From JAWKZG01 sp041396125 (GTDB lineage: Bacteria; Pseudomonadota; Gammaproteobacteria; Competibacterales; Competibacteraceae), in contig JAWKZG010000006.1 in NCBI GenBank assembly GCA_041396125.1, positions 213,934 through 277,933 on the forward strand: a DNA stretch of 64,000 nucleotides, given 5' to 3'. The notes beneath the pieces are model-generated. The model worked only from the letters and a program-made list of their open reading frames with translations, did not search any database and was not told the origin of the DNA. Shown here in pieces: positions 17,999 through 27,229 of the stretch. A program made the position numbers and the translations under genes. Position 1 is the stretch's first letter. Each line of letters starts with the position of its first letter.

Positions 17999-19672
17999 TT
18001 ACGATGCTTTACCTTTCTTATTGTCTATTCTGGACCAGGTATCCCGCAGCGTGACAGTACGGTTGAAGACCGGCCGATCCGGTCGATGGTCTTTACTGTC
18101 GCTGCAGAAATAACCCAGCCGCTCGAACTGGAAGCGGGTTGCCGGTGCGGCCTGTTCAGTACCGGGCTCCAGCCAGGCTGTGTCGAGTACGGTCAGAGAC
18201 GTCGGGTTAAGTTGGGTCTGGAAATCATCCAGACTGGGGTTCTGCTCCTGAAACAGCCGGTCGTACAGGCGTACCTCGGCCTTGACGCCGTGGGCGGCAC
18301 TGACCCAGTGAATGATGCCTTTGACTTTGCGTTCACCCGAGAAATCCGCCTGGCAGCGCAACTCGATCACATCCCCGGCGTCGTTTTTAATGACGTCCGT
18401 ACAGTCCAGAATAGGTCCGTAACGTAACTTGACCGAGCCACCGGGGGTCAGCCGGAAATACTTGCGCGGCGGATTTTCCATGAAATCGTCCTGTTCGATG
18501 TAAATCTCGCGTGAGAACGGTATCGTCCGTTGTCCCATCTGTTCGTTTTTAGGATGCGCGGCAGCACTGAAAGTTTCCGTTTTATCCGCCGGGTAATTTT
18601 CGATCACGACTTTCAGCGGATGCAAAACGGCCATCGCTCGCGGTGCGGTACGATCCAGATCTTCCCGCACTGAGTTTTCCAGCAGACTCAGTTCGATCCG
18701 GTTGTCCTGTTTGGTGACGCCGATACGTTCGCAGAAATCGCGGATTGAGGCCGGCGTAAAGCCGCGTCGGCGCATGCCGGCAATGGTTGGCATGCGCGGA
18801 TCATCCCAGCCGGCAACATAATTTTCGCTGACCAGGGTGTTCAGCAGGCGTTTACTCATGACCGTATAGTCGAGATTCAGGCGCGAGAACTCGTACTGAC
18901 GCGGCCGACTGGGCACGCTGAGATGCTCGATCAACCAGTCGTATAAAGGCCGGTGTGCCTCGAATTCCAGCGTGCAGATCGAATGCGTTACGCCTTCAAT
19001 TGCATCTGATTGCCCGTGCGCGAAGTCATATAAAGGATAAATGCACCAGGCGTCACCGGTACGGTGGTGGGTGGCCCGGCGAATGCGGTACAGCACCGGG
19101 TCGCGCAGATTCATATTGGGCGACTGCATATCGATTTTAGCCCGCAGGACATGCGTACCATCGGCAAATTCACCGGCCCGCATGCGCCGGAACAAATCCA
19201 GGTTTTCGGCTACGGAGCGGTCGCGATACGGACTGTTACGGCCCGGTTCGGTCAGGGTGCCGCGATTTTCACGCATGGCCTCGGCGCTCTGGCTGTCGAC
19301 ATACGCCAGACCTTGTTCGATCAGCTCTTCGGCCCATTGGTACAACTGCTCGAAATAATCCGACGCATGATACAGATGCTCGCCCCAGTCGAAACCCAGC
19401 CATTGCACATCGCGCTTGATGGATTCCATGTACTCTTCGCTTTCTTTCAGCGGGTTGGTGTCATCGAAGCGCAGATGGCAGCGGCCATTGAAATCGCGTG
19501 CCAGGCCGAAGTTCAAACAAATCGATTTGGCGTGACCGATATGCAGATAACCGTTCGGCTCGGGCGGAAAGCGGGTAATAATCTGCGCGTACTTACCTTC
19601 CGCCAGATCGCGTTCAACGATCTGGCGGATGAAATTACTGGCGCTGGCTGTTGTGGTGTCGGATTCGCTCAT
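17999..19672 (-). CDS. glnS: Glutaminyl-tRNA synthetase
   Basis: 557 residues, normal length (E. coli 554). Class I signature HIGH is at residues 44-47 within PPEPNGYLHIGHAKS, and the second signature appears as VMSKRLL. The GlnRS-specific RFDDTNP and IRDFCERIGVTKQDN segments separate it from GltX. The C-terminal anticodon-binding beta-barrels are intact (SVKLRYGPILDCTDVIKNDAGDV...). It charges tRNA-Gln directly, so no amidotransferase route is needed. The upstream P450 remnant ends 63 bases before its start. Confidence 0.97.
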   Translation of the reverse strand: MSESDTTTASASNFIRQIVERDLAEGKYAQIITRFPPEPNGYLHIGHAKSICLNFGLARDFNGRCHLRFDDTNPLKESEEYMESIKRDVQWLGFDWGEHLYHASDYFEQLYQWAEELIEQGLAYVDSQSAEAMRENRGTLTEPGRNSPYRDRSVAENLDLFRRMRAGEFADGTHVLRAKIDMQSPNMNLRDPVLYRIRRATHHRTGDAWCIYPLYDFAHGQSDAIEGVTHSICTLEFEAHRPLYDWLIEHLSVPSRPRQYEFSRLNLDYTVMSKRLLNTLVSENYVAGWDDPRMPTIAGMRRRGFTPASIRDFCERIGVTKQDNRIELSLLENSVREDLDRTAPRAMAVLHPLKVVIENYPADKTETFSAAAHPKNEQMGQRTIPFSREIYIEQDDFMENPPRKYFRLTPGGSVKLRYGPILDCTDVIKNDAGDVIELRCQADFSGERKVKGIIHWVSAAHGVKAEVRLYDRLFQEQNPSLDDFQTQLNPTSLTVLDTAWLEPGTEQAAPATRFQFERLGYFCSDSKDHRPDRPVFNRTVTLRDTWSRIDNKKGKAS

Positions 19673-19735
19673 ACTGTTCAGTCCTTGGTTTTAACCTGCC
19701 GTTGCCGGCGACGCTAATACATAAAAATGGGCTGA

Positions 19736-20213
19736 TTATAGTGCAAAGCGAAGCCGAGTAGGGGGCAGGCGTGCAGGTTTCATCTCTTCGCTCAGGCTGT
19801 GCTGGCGGCGCTGTACAAAATCGTCCAGAAATGCCAGAAACTTGGCTACGGCAGCATTGCCCTCAGCCAGCCGCTGTGGATTGGGCTGGAATTCCAGCGC
19901 GCCCGGAATAGCCAGCGACCAGCGCCGGATCGTTAAAGACCAGACTGCTGGTATGGTGCTCGTACAGCAGGCTGTCGGCACCAAACAAAGGCAGGAAGGT
20001 CTGTCGTTTGTCCGAGCTGAAACGTGTGGGCTTACGGTAAGCCTGATAGCAGTCTGCATGCCGGGTCAGATAAAACCCGCCATCCGGGCAGCGGTGCGCA
20101 GGATCGTGTTCTCTCAGGGCCTGAAAATAAGGGTAAGGATCGGCAAAGTAATCCGCCGGCAGCTGCGCCGGATTGAAACGCTGTGCGATCAGCGCGGGAT
20201 TTATATCAGACAT
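19736..20213 (-). pseudogene. Cytochrome P450 remnant, internally deleted and truncated
   Basis: The first about 105 codons give a typical bacterial P450 N-terminus (FNPAQLPADYFADPYPYFQALREHDP, then HHTSSLVFNDP). The reading frame then shifts, and the next recognisable piece, IPGALEFQPNPQRLAEGNAAVAKFLAFLDDFVQRR, normally lies about 75 residues further on. The sequence stops just after it. The I-helix, ExxR motif and heme-binding cysteine region are all missing, so no functional P450 is possible. Unlike the single-base shifts elsewhere, the internal deletion plus loss of the C-terminal half marks this as a true relic. Confidence 0.75.
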
Positions 20214-20508
20214 CAGTTACCTGCTCCTGCCTTCATTGATCAGCGGCATTGTTGCAGAAAACCCGGTAGCTCAGCAGTGTCGGGACTGATGATCTTCCTT
20301 GAGGGCGGTATTGTTGCACAGGTCGGTTAAACAACAGATAAAGCGGGAAAGCGGGTCAAAATTCAACTATTATTAACATTCATCCATTATGTCCTGTCTG
20401 CTCGACAGATTGACGACTGGCTATGCCATTCCCTGGCATAGTTGGCACGTAACAGCATGTTGGAACAGGGTGTCCGTTTGCATACCCTATAAACCATAGT
20501 ATTTACAG
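20214..20508. other. Intergenic region upstream of the light-signalling operon
   Basis: About 295 bases separate the P450 remnant from the hybrid kinase gene. I see no gene. It contains one perfect 8-base-pair inverted repeat (20421-20441) and AT-rich stretches around 20365-20400 and 20480-20505 that could hold a promoter for the downstream operon, but no convincing -35/-10 pair. Confidence 0.5.
20421..20441. repeat. Inverted repeat (8-bp arms, 5-base loop) upstream of hybrid kinase gene
   Basis: The arms CTATGCCA and TGGCATAG are perfect complements around TTCCC, ending 67 bases before the kinase start. No T-run follows, so an operator or RNA hairpin is more likely than a terminator. Role unknown. 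Confidence 0.45.
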
Positions 20509-22566
20509 ATGCCCAACACTATCCATATCGTCATCGTCGATGATTCCCCGGAAGACCGCGCCCTGGTCAGACGCACGCTGCTTGGCCACTCAGGCAAACG
20601 CTGGCGTTTCAGCGAAGCCGATAGCGGTGAACAGGCGCTGACGCTGTGCCAGCAGGTGCCTGCGCCTGATGTGATGTTGCTGGATATGGACCTGCCGGAC
20701 ATGACAGGGCTGGAAATCCTCGAGGCACTAACCGATGAGGACGGTCAAATACCGTTACCCGTGGTGGTTCTGACCGGTTTAATGAGCTCTAAAAATGCCG
20801 AGATCGCGCTTGCTGCGGGCGCGCAAGACTTTTTTCAGAAATCCTTTCTGGATAGTCAGATGCTGAGCCAGATCATCACTAACTCGGTCGAGCGCTACCG
20901 CTTGCAGGCCAAGCAGCGCGAGTTTGAGAGTTCGCTGGCGCGGGCTTTGCGCAATGCCGACACCGCCAATCAGGCAAAAAGCGAATTTCTGGCCAATATG
21001 AGCCACGAGATACGCACCCCAATGACCGCGATCCTGGGTTATGCCGATCTGCTCGCTGCCCGCTTGCAGGACCCTGATGATTTGACCAGCCTGGATGCGA
21101 TCAAACGCAATGGCCAGCATCTACTGGAGCTGATCAACGACATCCTCGATCTGTCAAAAGTCGAGTCGGGCAAACTGGAACTGCGGCTGGAACAGGTCAA
21201 TCTGCCCCGACTGCTGGCCGACGTGCGTTCGCTGATGGGGGTGCGGGCGCAAGAAAAGAACATTCCGCTGACGGTCGAATACCGCAGCCGGATACCGCAG
21301 ACTATCGTTACCGACGCTACCCGGCTGCGCCAGATTCTGATCAACCTGCTCGGTAACGCGATCAAATTCACCGAGCACGGTGAGGTCAAACTGGCGGTGG
21401 ATTTCAGTGCAGACGAGCAGCCACAGTTGACACTGGCCGTGATTGACACCGGTATCGGCATTGCTGCCGACGAGCAGCCGGCGCTGTTTCAGCCGTTCAG
21501 CCAGGGCAGCGAGGCGCATCGCTACGGCGGCACCGGGCTTGGTCTGGTGGTCAGTCAGCGTCTGGCAACACTGCTGGGCGGTGAGATCACAGTCAGCAGC
21601 CGACCGCAGGCAGGCAGTACCTTCAGTTTGATTATCCCTGTCGATACCGCCGGGGCTGCGCTGGTCGAAGCACCGTGCGAGGTGGTTGCTTTGTCGCTGT
21701 CCGCGCAGCCGGCCCTGCCGACCCTCAGGGGCCGGGTGCTGGTCGCCGATGACCGGCTGGATATCCGCTATCTGCTGCAGGGGTTTATCGAACAGGCTGG
21801 GGCGAGCGCTATCGGGGTTAAAAATGGCGCGGCAGCAGTCGCCGCAGTACAAGCAGCCGAAGCGGCCGGGCAGCCTGTAGATGCCGTGGTGATGGATATG
21901 CACATGCCGGTCCAGAACGGCTTTCAGGCCACGCAGGAGCTTCGTGCGGCGGGGTTTCAACGGCCCATTATTGCACTGACGGCCAGTGTCATGGCTGGCG
22001 AGCGCGCGCGCTGTCTGGAAGCCGGTTGCGACGTTTTTTTGAGTAAACCGGTAGAAGCCCAAGCGCTGATTGCAGCGCTGGCCAAGCAACTGTCTAAGCC
22101 GCGTTCATCGGACAGCTCACCCGAAAGCCCGCCCGCTGGTCTGTCGGATAATGCAGCGGACAGCCTGCATGTGCTCCTGGTCGAGGACAATGAAGATGCC
22201 CGCAAGGCCACGGCCCGGCTGTTGCAGTTGGCCGGTTTTCAGGTGAGCGCGGCGGATAATGGAGCGAGTGCATTGCAATTGACAGGCGCTAAGCGGCCTC
22301 CCGATATTGCTTTGGTTGACATTAATCTGCCTGATATGGACGGCTATGCCCTGGTGCAGCAGCTCAAAATGCTGCCAGGGACGGAGCACATGCGATTTAT
22401 CGCGCTGTCGGGTCAGGTGCCGGATTGTGATTTGCCAGCGGCCGGCTGTTTCGATCAGCATCTGCTCAAGCCGGTCGGTCTGAGCGAACTGCTGGCAGTA
22501 TTGCCATCCAGCGGCAGCAAGCTAAACCCACAGCGCCAGCGCGAGACGCCGGGAATTAACCATTAA
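20509..22566 (+). CDS. Hybrid histidine kinase with REC-HisKA-HATPase-REC-REC architecture
   Basis: 685 residues with no membrane segment or sensory PAS/GAF domain. Order: receiver 1 (phospho-acceptor D59 in LLDMDLPD), short coiled coil, HisKA (SEFLANMSHEIRTPMTAIL, His about 167), HATPase (DATRLRQILINLLGNAIKF, DTGIGIA, GGTGLGL), receiver 2 at about 405-525 (VVMDMHMP) and receiver 3 at about 545-665 (ALVDINLPD). Because input is through an N-terminal receiver, it probably sits inside a phosphorelay. Its stop overlaps the phytochrome start by one base (taATG), so the phytochrome kinase is the likely upstream partner. No Hpt domain or output domain is visible. Confidence 0.9.
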   Translation: MPNTIHIVIVDDSPEDRALVRRTLLGHSGKRWRFSEADSGEQALTLCQQVPAPDVMLLDMDLPDMTGLEILEALTDEDGQIPLPVVVLTGLMSSKNAEIALAAGAQDFFQKSFLDSQMLSQIITNSVERYRLQAKQREFESSLARALRNADTANQAKSEFLANMSHEIRTPMTAILGYADLLAARLQDPDDLTSLDAIKRNGQHLLELINDILDLSKVESGKLELRLEQVNLPRLLADVRSLMGVRAQEKNIPLTVEYRSRIPQTIVTDATRLRQILINLLGNAIKFTEHGEVKLAVDFSADEQPQLTLAVIDTGIGIAADEQPALFQPFSQGSEAHRYGGTGLGLVVSQRLATLLGGEITVSSRPQAGSTFSLIIPVDTAGAALVEAPCEVVALSLSAQPALPTLRGRVLVADDRLDIRYLLQGFIEQAGASAIGVKNGAAAVAAVQAAEAAGQPVDAVVMDMHMPVQNGFQATQELRAAGFQRPIIALTASVMAGERARCLEAGCDVFLSKPVEAQALIAALAKQLSKPRSSDSSPESPPAGLSDNAADSLHVLLVEDNEDARKATARLLQLAGFQVSAADNGASALQLTGAKRPPDIALVDINLPDMDGYALVQQLKMLPGTEHMRFIALSGQVPDCDLPAAGCFDQHLLKPVGLSELLAVLPSSGSKLNPQRQRETPGINH

Positions 22567-24881
22567 TGACTGATCAAACCAGGCCGGAACCGACCCTGCT
22601 GCCAGGTGAAGAGGTCGATCTCAGCAACTGTGATCGTGAACCGATTCATATACCGGGCTCGATTCAGGCCCACGGTGCCTTGCTGGTGCTGCGTGCGACA
22701 GACCTGCATATTGTGCAGGTCAGCCAGGACATTGCCCGCTGGGTGGGGAAATCGCCGGCGGCACTGATCGGCCAGCCCTGTGCTGCGTTATTTAATCACA
22801 CCCAGCAGAGTTTGCTGCGTAACGCGCTGGCGCAGGGCCGGTTTGAACTCAACCCGCTGTATTTGTTCACTTGCGCGCTTCTGCCCGATGAACCGCCACT
22901 GGATATCACCGCCCACAGCAGCGATGGTCTGGTATTGCTGGAATTGGAACCGCAGGGGCGTTCGCAGGACAGTGCACCGGATTACTACACGCTGGTTAAA
23001 CATTCGTTGACCAGGCTGCCGGCCGCTGTCGGCTTGCAGGCGTTCTGCCAGCAAGTTGCCGAGGAGGTACGGGTACTGTGCGCGATGGATCGGGTGATGA
23101 TCTACCGGTTCCAGCCCGATGACAGTGGCTGGGTATATGCTGAAAGCAAACGCGACGATCTGGAGCCTTTTCTGGATCTGCATTATCCGGCTTCCGATAT
23201 TCCGCGCCAGGCACGTGCGCTGTACCTGCGCAACTGGTTGCGGCTGATCCCGGATGTCGGCTATCGGCCGCAGCCGCTTTGTCCACCGACTGATCCGCTG
23301 AACGAACACCCGCTGGATTTGAGTTTCTGTTCGCTGCGCAGTGTCTCACCCGTACACATCGAGTATTTGCAGAACATGGGTGTCAAAGCCTCGATGTCAA
23401 TCTCGCTCATCAAGGACGGCGCACTCTGGGGGCTGATTGCCTGTCATCATTATGCGCCCCGTTACCTGTCCTACCAGGTGCGCGCGGCTTGCGAGTTTTT
23501 GGGCCAGGTGGTGTCGCTGCAACTGGGCGCTCAGGAACACGCCGAACACAACGAATACCGGCTCAAACTTAGCACCGTGCGGGAACGCTTAACCGCCGGC
23601 ATGGGCAGCGAGACCGATGTTGCCGGGCACCTCCTGAACAGGTCCACTAATCTGCTTGATTTTATCGACGCCAGTGGTGTTGCCGTCTGCATCAATGGAC
23701 ACTTGTCGGTGCGGGGCCACACGCCGGATGAGCATGCTCTGCGGGCGTTGGTGAGCTGGCTGGCCGAGGAACGCGACGAGCAGGTATTTGCCACTGACGC
23801 TCTGGCTCTGCTTTACCCGGATGCCAGGGCTTTTCCAGGCATTGTCAGCGGGTTGCTGGCTGTACAGGTGTCCCGTAAACGGCGCGACTTTATTCTTTGG
23901 TTCCGCCCGGAAACGGCGCAAACCGTCAACTGGGCCGGCGATCCGCATAAGCCGGTACGCAGTGGCCCGCTGGGTGAGCGGCTAACGCCCCGCCAGTCAT
24001 TTGCTGCCTGGCGTGAGACGGTACGATTGCATGCTGTGCCCTGGCTGGAGGTTGAAATCGAAGCGGCCCGCAAGCTGCGTCTGGAGGTCATGGACGTGGT
24101 GATCGAACGGGTCGAACAACTGGCCCGGCTGAATGCCGAGCTGGCGCAAAGCAACGAAGAGCTGGACGCTTTTGCCTTTATTGCCTCGCATGACTTGAAA
24201 GAACCGCTGCGTGGCATATACAGCTACAGCCAGATGTTGTTGCGGGATCTCGAGAACCAGCTGGATGAGGTGTCACAGGAGCGGCTGCACGCGCTGGAAC
24301 GGCTGGCTAAACGCATGGAAAGTCTGATCGATTCCTTGCTGGATTACTCGCGAGTCGGTCGCCAGATGCTGGATCTTGAAGATGTCGACCTCAATGAATT
24401 ATTGAGCGAAGCGCTGGAATTGCTCAGTGCCCGACGCGCTGAAACCGCTATTGAGCTGCGTGTGCCACGGCCCCTGCCGATTTTGCGCTGCGACGCTATA
24501 CAGGTGCGCGAGGTACTGACCAATCTGATCGGCAACGCGATCAAATACCGTTCCGGCTCTGATGGCTGGGTTGAAATCGGTTTTCTGGCACCCGGTGACC
24601 CGGCACACGATGAAATGGCCGGTCGCACAGAGCAGCTGGCTAACGAGAGGGTGTTCTACGTGCGTGACAACGGTATCGGCATCCGGGAGCGTCATCTGCA
24701 GCGTGTTTTTGTTCTGTTCAAACGTCTGCACGGGCGTGACGACTATGGCGGTGGCACGGGTATTGGTTTGACTATCGTAAAAAAGATTGTCGAACGCCAC
24801 GGTGGCCAGATCTGGGTCGATTCAACACCGGGTCAGGGTTCGACCTTTTATTTTACGCTGCACAGCGAGGGCAACTGGTGA
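22566..24881 (+). CDS. Bacteriophytochrome histidine kinase
   Basis: 771 residues. PAS-GAF-PHY photosensory module then HisKA-HATPase. The biliverdin-binding cysteine is C22 in LSNCDREPIHIPGSIQAHG, and the GAF signature is HYPASDIPRQARALYLRN. The PHY tongue carries FRPE (WFRPETAQTVNW) and PRQSF, both hallmarks of red/far-red switching. The kinase shows ASHDLKEPLRGIYSYSQ and the N, G1 and G2 boxes ending GGGTGIGLTIVKKIVERHGG. It overlaps both neighbours (one base upstream; four bases, GTGA, downstream), so the operon is translated as a unit. Biliverdin would come from the heme oxygenase encoded two genes later. The symbol bphP is commonly used for the family. Confidence 0.95.
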   Translation: MTDQTRPEPTLLPGEEVDLSNCDREPIHIPGSIQAHGALLVLRATDLHIVQVSQDIARWVGKSPAALIGQPCAALFNHTQQSLLRNALAQGRFELNPLYLFTCALLPDEPPLDITAHSSDGLVLLELEPQGRSQDSAPDYYTLVKHSLTRLPAAVGLQAFCQQVAEEVRVLCAMDRVMIYRFQPDDSGWVYAESKRDDLEPFLDLHYPASDIPRQARALYLRNWLRLIPDVGYRPQPLCPPTDPLNEHPLDLSFCSLRSVSPVHIEYLQNMGVKASMSISLIKDGALWGLIACHHYAPRYLSYQVRAACEFLGQVVSLQLGAQEHAEHNEYRLKLSTVRERLTAGMGSETDVAGHLLNRSTNLLDFIDASGVAVCINGHLSVRGHTPDEHALRALVSWLAEERDEQVFATDALALLYPDARAFPGIVSGLLAVQVSRKRRDFILWFRPETAQTVNWAGDPHKPVRSGPLGERLTPRQSFAAWRETVRLHAVPWLEVEIEAARKLRLEVMDVVIERVEQLARLNAELAQSNEELDAFAFIASHDLKEPLRGIYSYSQMLLRDLENQLDEVSQERLHALERLAKRMESLIDSLLDYSRVGRQMLDLEDVDLNELLSEALELLSARRAETAIELRVPRPLPILRCDAIQVREVLTNLIGNAIKYRSGSDGWVEIGFLAPGDPAHDEMAGRTEQLANERVFYVRDNGIGIRERHLQRVFVLFKRLHGRDDYGGGTGIGLTIVKKIVERHGGQIWVDSTPGQGSTFYFTLHSEGNW

Positions 24882-25327
24882 GCGATAATCTTTGTTCCGC
24901 GCCGATTCTGGTACTCGAAGATAACGATCAGGATTTCGATATCATTCAGCAGGTTTTTGATAGCAAGGGTATCGGCAACCCCTTGCTGCGTTTCCATAAC
25001 GGGGATCAGTGCCTTGATCATCTGGCGCAACGTCGCCCATCGAGCCTGCTGCCAGCGTTATTGGTGCTGGATCTCAATACGCCCGGCACCGACGGCCGCG
25101 AGGTGCTGACCGAAATCAAGCGTGATCCGCAGTTAAAAACCATCCCGGTGATCGTGATGAGCAGTTCTGCCAATCCCAAAGATATTGAATTTTGTTATGC
25201 CAACGGTGCTAACAGTTATCAGGTCAAGCCCATGGACATTTCTGAATTCGACCGGCGGTTGCAGGCACTGGTTGAATACTGGCTGGCCACCGCAGTATTG
25301 CCGGCAGCAATCCAGCACCGTGTCTGA
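24878..25327 (+). CDS. Single-domain response regulator, phytochrome-associated (Rcp1-like)
   Basis: 149 residues, receiver domain only. Acidic pocket LVLEDNDQDF, phospho-acceptor D65 in LVLDLNTPGTDGREVL, switch residues VIVMSSSANPKDIEFCY, and K in YQVKPMDISEF. This subgroup is typically encoded next to phytochromes and receives phosphate from them. It starts with GTG overlapping the phytochrome stop by four bases. With no output domain it must act through protein contact, perhaps with the receiver-rich hybrid kinase two genes upstream. Confidence 0.92.
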   Translation: MSDNLCSAPILVLEDNDQDFDIIQQVFDSKGIGNPLLRFHNGDQCLDHLAQRRPSSLLPALLVLDLNTPGTDGREVLTEIKRDPQLKTIPVIVMSSSANPKDIEFCYANGANSYQVKPMDISEFDRRLQALVEYWLATAVLPAAIQHRV

Positions 25328-25418
25328 CGCTGCCGTCCCTACACCTTGCCGGCTTCAGACAGGCTTTGCTGCGCAGGCAGCAAAAACCGGAAACACGGTA
25401 AATCCCCCGAACACCCTT

Positions 25419-25991
25419 ATGGCCCGGCTGAAACACACTACCCGGTACCAGCATGCAGCGGTTGAACGGCTGGTCGATCTGGATCAGTTGAGCGCATCGC
25501 CAGCACGTTACCAGCGCTGGTTGCAACGCCTGTACGGGCTTTATGCGCCACTGGAAGACAGTTTGGCGCAGCTACCGTGGACAGAAGTCGGACTGGATTT
25601 CGATGCCCGGCGTAAAACCGCGTTGCTGGTGCAGGATCTGACTGCCCTCGGCACTTGTGATGAGATACAGCGCACTGCCCGCTGTCAGCAGTTGCCGACA
25701 CTGACCACTCTGGCTCAGGGTTTCGGTTGTTTGTATGTGCTCGAAGGCGCTACCCTGGGCGGTCGTATCATCGCCCGGCGGTTGTCTGCGCGGCTGTCCG
25801 TCAGCGCGCAGCACGGCGGGCGTTTTTATCACTGTTACGGCCCGCATGGCGGCACGATGTGGCAGCACTTCGGTCATGCCGCGACGGCTTACGCAGCGAC
25901 TCACCCCGAGTGCACGCACAGTATTCTTGATGCGGCGTGTGCTACTTTCCAGTGTTTTGAGCAGTGGCTCGGTGAGTGGGAGCGGGAGTGA
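25419..25991 (+). CDS. bphO: Biliverdin-producing heme oxygenase of the phytochrome operon
   Basis: 190 residues from MARLKHTTRYQHAAVERL, whose histidine is in the position of the proximal heme ligand. The distal helix region reads TLAQGFGCLYVLEGATLGGRIIARRL, the family signature with glycines over the heme. It opens heme to biliverdin, the chromophore for the upstream phytochrome. An in-frame GTG at 25320 overlaps the response-regulator stop and would add 33 poorly conserved residues; I prefer the ATG on family length (about 195), but coupling favours the GTG. Function is secure from fold signature plus context. Confidence 0.88.
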   Translation: MARLKHTTRYQHAAVERLVDLDQLSASPARYQRWLQRLYGLYAPLEDSLAQLPWTEVGLDFDARRKTALLVQDLTALGTCDEIQRTARCQQLPTLTTLAQGFGCLYVLEGATLGGRIIARRLSARLSVSAQHGGRFYHCYGPHGGTMWQHFGHAATAYAATHPECTHSILDAACATFQCFEQWLGEWERE

Positions 25992-26033
25992 CGGTCCCGC
26001 TCAACAGACTATTGACGCGCTGCCGACAGGGCC

Positions 26034-26609
26034 TTATTCCTGATAATAGCCCACTACATCGCCTTCGGTAGTGACACCCAAACCGTTCAGCAAGCGGTTG
26101 GAATAATTGAAATAGGCGCAAACCTGGTTGACTTCCAGAATTTCGCTGTCCTCGCAGCCGGCCTGCTTGAGTGCGTCCCAGTCGGCGCGTTCCATCTTGC
26201 CGACCGCAACCGTTAATTTGCCGGCATAGCGCAGCAGAGCCAGTTCCTTGCCCTCGAATTCGCGCTCCGGGGCCTGCTCCTGCAGGGCCTGATAAATACG
26301 CTCGGCCCGTTCCGGGTCTTTTAACAGGCGGCGACAATTAGCCCAGTGATGGGTCAGGCTGTACTCGCACTGGTTCAGCATGCTGGTATACGACGCGATG
26401 GCCTCCAGAAACCAGAAGGGCAGGGTGTTGTCCGGGTTGTGTAGCACACTGCGATACAGCACCACATGGCCTTCCATGGTGTGTGGGCGCAAGCTGTGTG
26501 CGCGCATGACATTGTCTACAGTGCCGTGCGGGGTACGGACTTTATCGTACATTTCCTGGAGCAGGCCATCCGCCTGCTCGACCGGAATCATATGGATCCA
26601 GGCACTCAT
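26034..26609 (-). CDS. Carboxymuconolactone decarboxylase-family (AhpD-fold) protein
   Basis: 191 residues, mostly alpha-helical, of the long peroxidase-related branch of the CMD family (VDNVMRAHSLRPHTMEGHVVLYRSVLHNP, ASYTSMLNQCEYSLTHHWANC). The usual redox pair CxxC before the histidines is CEYS here, so the second cysteine is missing and classical thiol-disulfide chemistry is unlikely. Its start overlaps the stop of the HD-domain gene by one base (tgATG), so the two are co-translated. Family assignment good; activity unknown. Confidence 0.75.
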   Translation of the reverse strand: MSAWIHMIPVEQADGLLQEMYDKVRTPHGTVDNVMRAHSLRPHTMEGHVVLYRSVLHNPDNTLPFWFLEAIASYTSMLNQCEYSLTHHWANCRRLLKDPERAERIYQALQEQAPEREFEGKELALLRYAGKLTVAVGKMERADWDALKQAGCEDSEILEVNQVCAYFNYSNRLLNGLGVTTEGDVVGYYQE

Positions 26610-27229
26610 CAGAGTTTCAGCTCCTTCGGTTGGGGGGCGCGCTCAAAAACGCGGTAAACCATGGGTTCGAAAAATTCCAGGGGGGCGCAGTCATAATTCG
26701 GGTCCAGCGCGTTTTGATCATAGCGTGCGACCCATTCCGCAGTCCATTCGAAGTGCGGGTGACCGCGCCAGCGTTCGCGGGCATGGCGGTCAAAGGCCGG
26801 GTCGGGGTGGCCATGAACATGGATATTCTGGAAAATCGGATGATGCAGCAGCATCCAGTGATTAGCCTCGGAAATATAGGCACCCAGTAGCGAAGCAGCA
26901 AACTCGGCATGCATTTCCGGGCAGATCACAAAGCCGATATCATGCAGCAGGCTGACCACCACGGTTTCTTCATCGCGCCCATCGCGCAGGGCCAGCGTAG
27001 CGGATTGCAGACAATGGCGGTAATTGTTGATCTGATAGCCAAAAGTCGGTGCTTCCCGCATGGCACGAAACATCGCCAGCACCTGTCCGGCCTGGTGTTC
27101 GGCGCGGAAGGTTGCCCGCTGTTGTTCCAGGAGCTGCCAGTCCTGTGTCTGCATGGCTTCCATTTCGGTAGCATTGATATAGTGCCACTCGGCGTGTGCC
27201 AGCGGACAACGTTGTGATCCCCGGTTCAT
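26609..27229 (-). CDS. HD-domain protein, possibly a PhnZ/MIOX-type di-iron oxygenase
   Basis: 206 residues. Metal ligands visible are H72, the HD pair H96-D97 in VVSLLHDIGFV, H107, and histidines near 124-130 (ANHWMLLHHP). The spacing and a conserved tyrosine region (FGYQINNYRHCLQSATLALRDG) recall HD-domain mixed-valent di-iron oxygenases such as PhnZ, rather than nucleotide phosphohydrolases. The C-terminal half is rich in aromatic residues. It is the upstream member of a two-gene unit with a CMD-family protein. Substrate unknown; the oxygenase reading is an inference. Confidence 0.65.
   Translation of the reverse strand: MNRGSQRCPLAHAEWHYINATEMEAMQTQDWQLLEQQRATFRAEHQAGQVLAMFRAMREAPTFGYQINNYRHCLQSATLALRDGRDEETVVVSLLHDIGFVICPEMHAEFAASLLGAYISEANHWMLLHHPIFQNIHVHGHPDPAFDRHARERWRGHPHFEWTAEWVARYDQNALDPNYDCAPLEFFEPMVYRVFERAPQPKELKL

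Noticed and set aside
20443..20459. Possible sigma-54 promoter (TTGGCACG...GCA) upstream of the hybrid kinase
   Set aside because: The GG and GC elements are one base closer than the strict sigma-54 spacing and the -12 box lacks TTGC.
21154..22089. Minus-strand frame of 311 codons opposite the hybrid kinase
   Set aside because: Overlaps catalytic domains of an intact gene and shows no recognisable domain.
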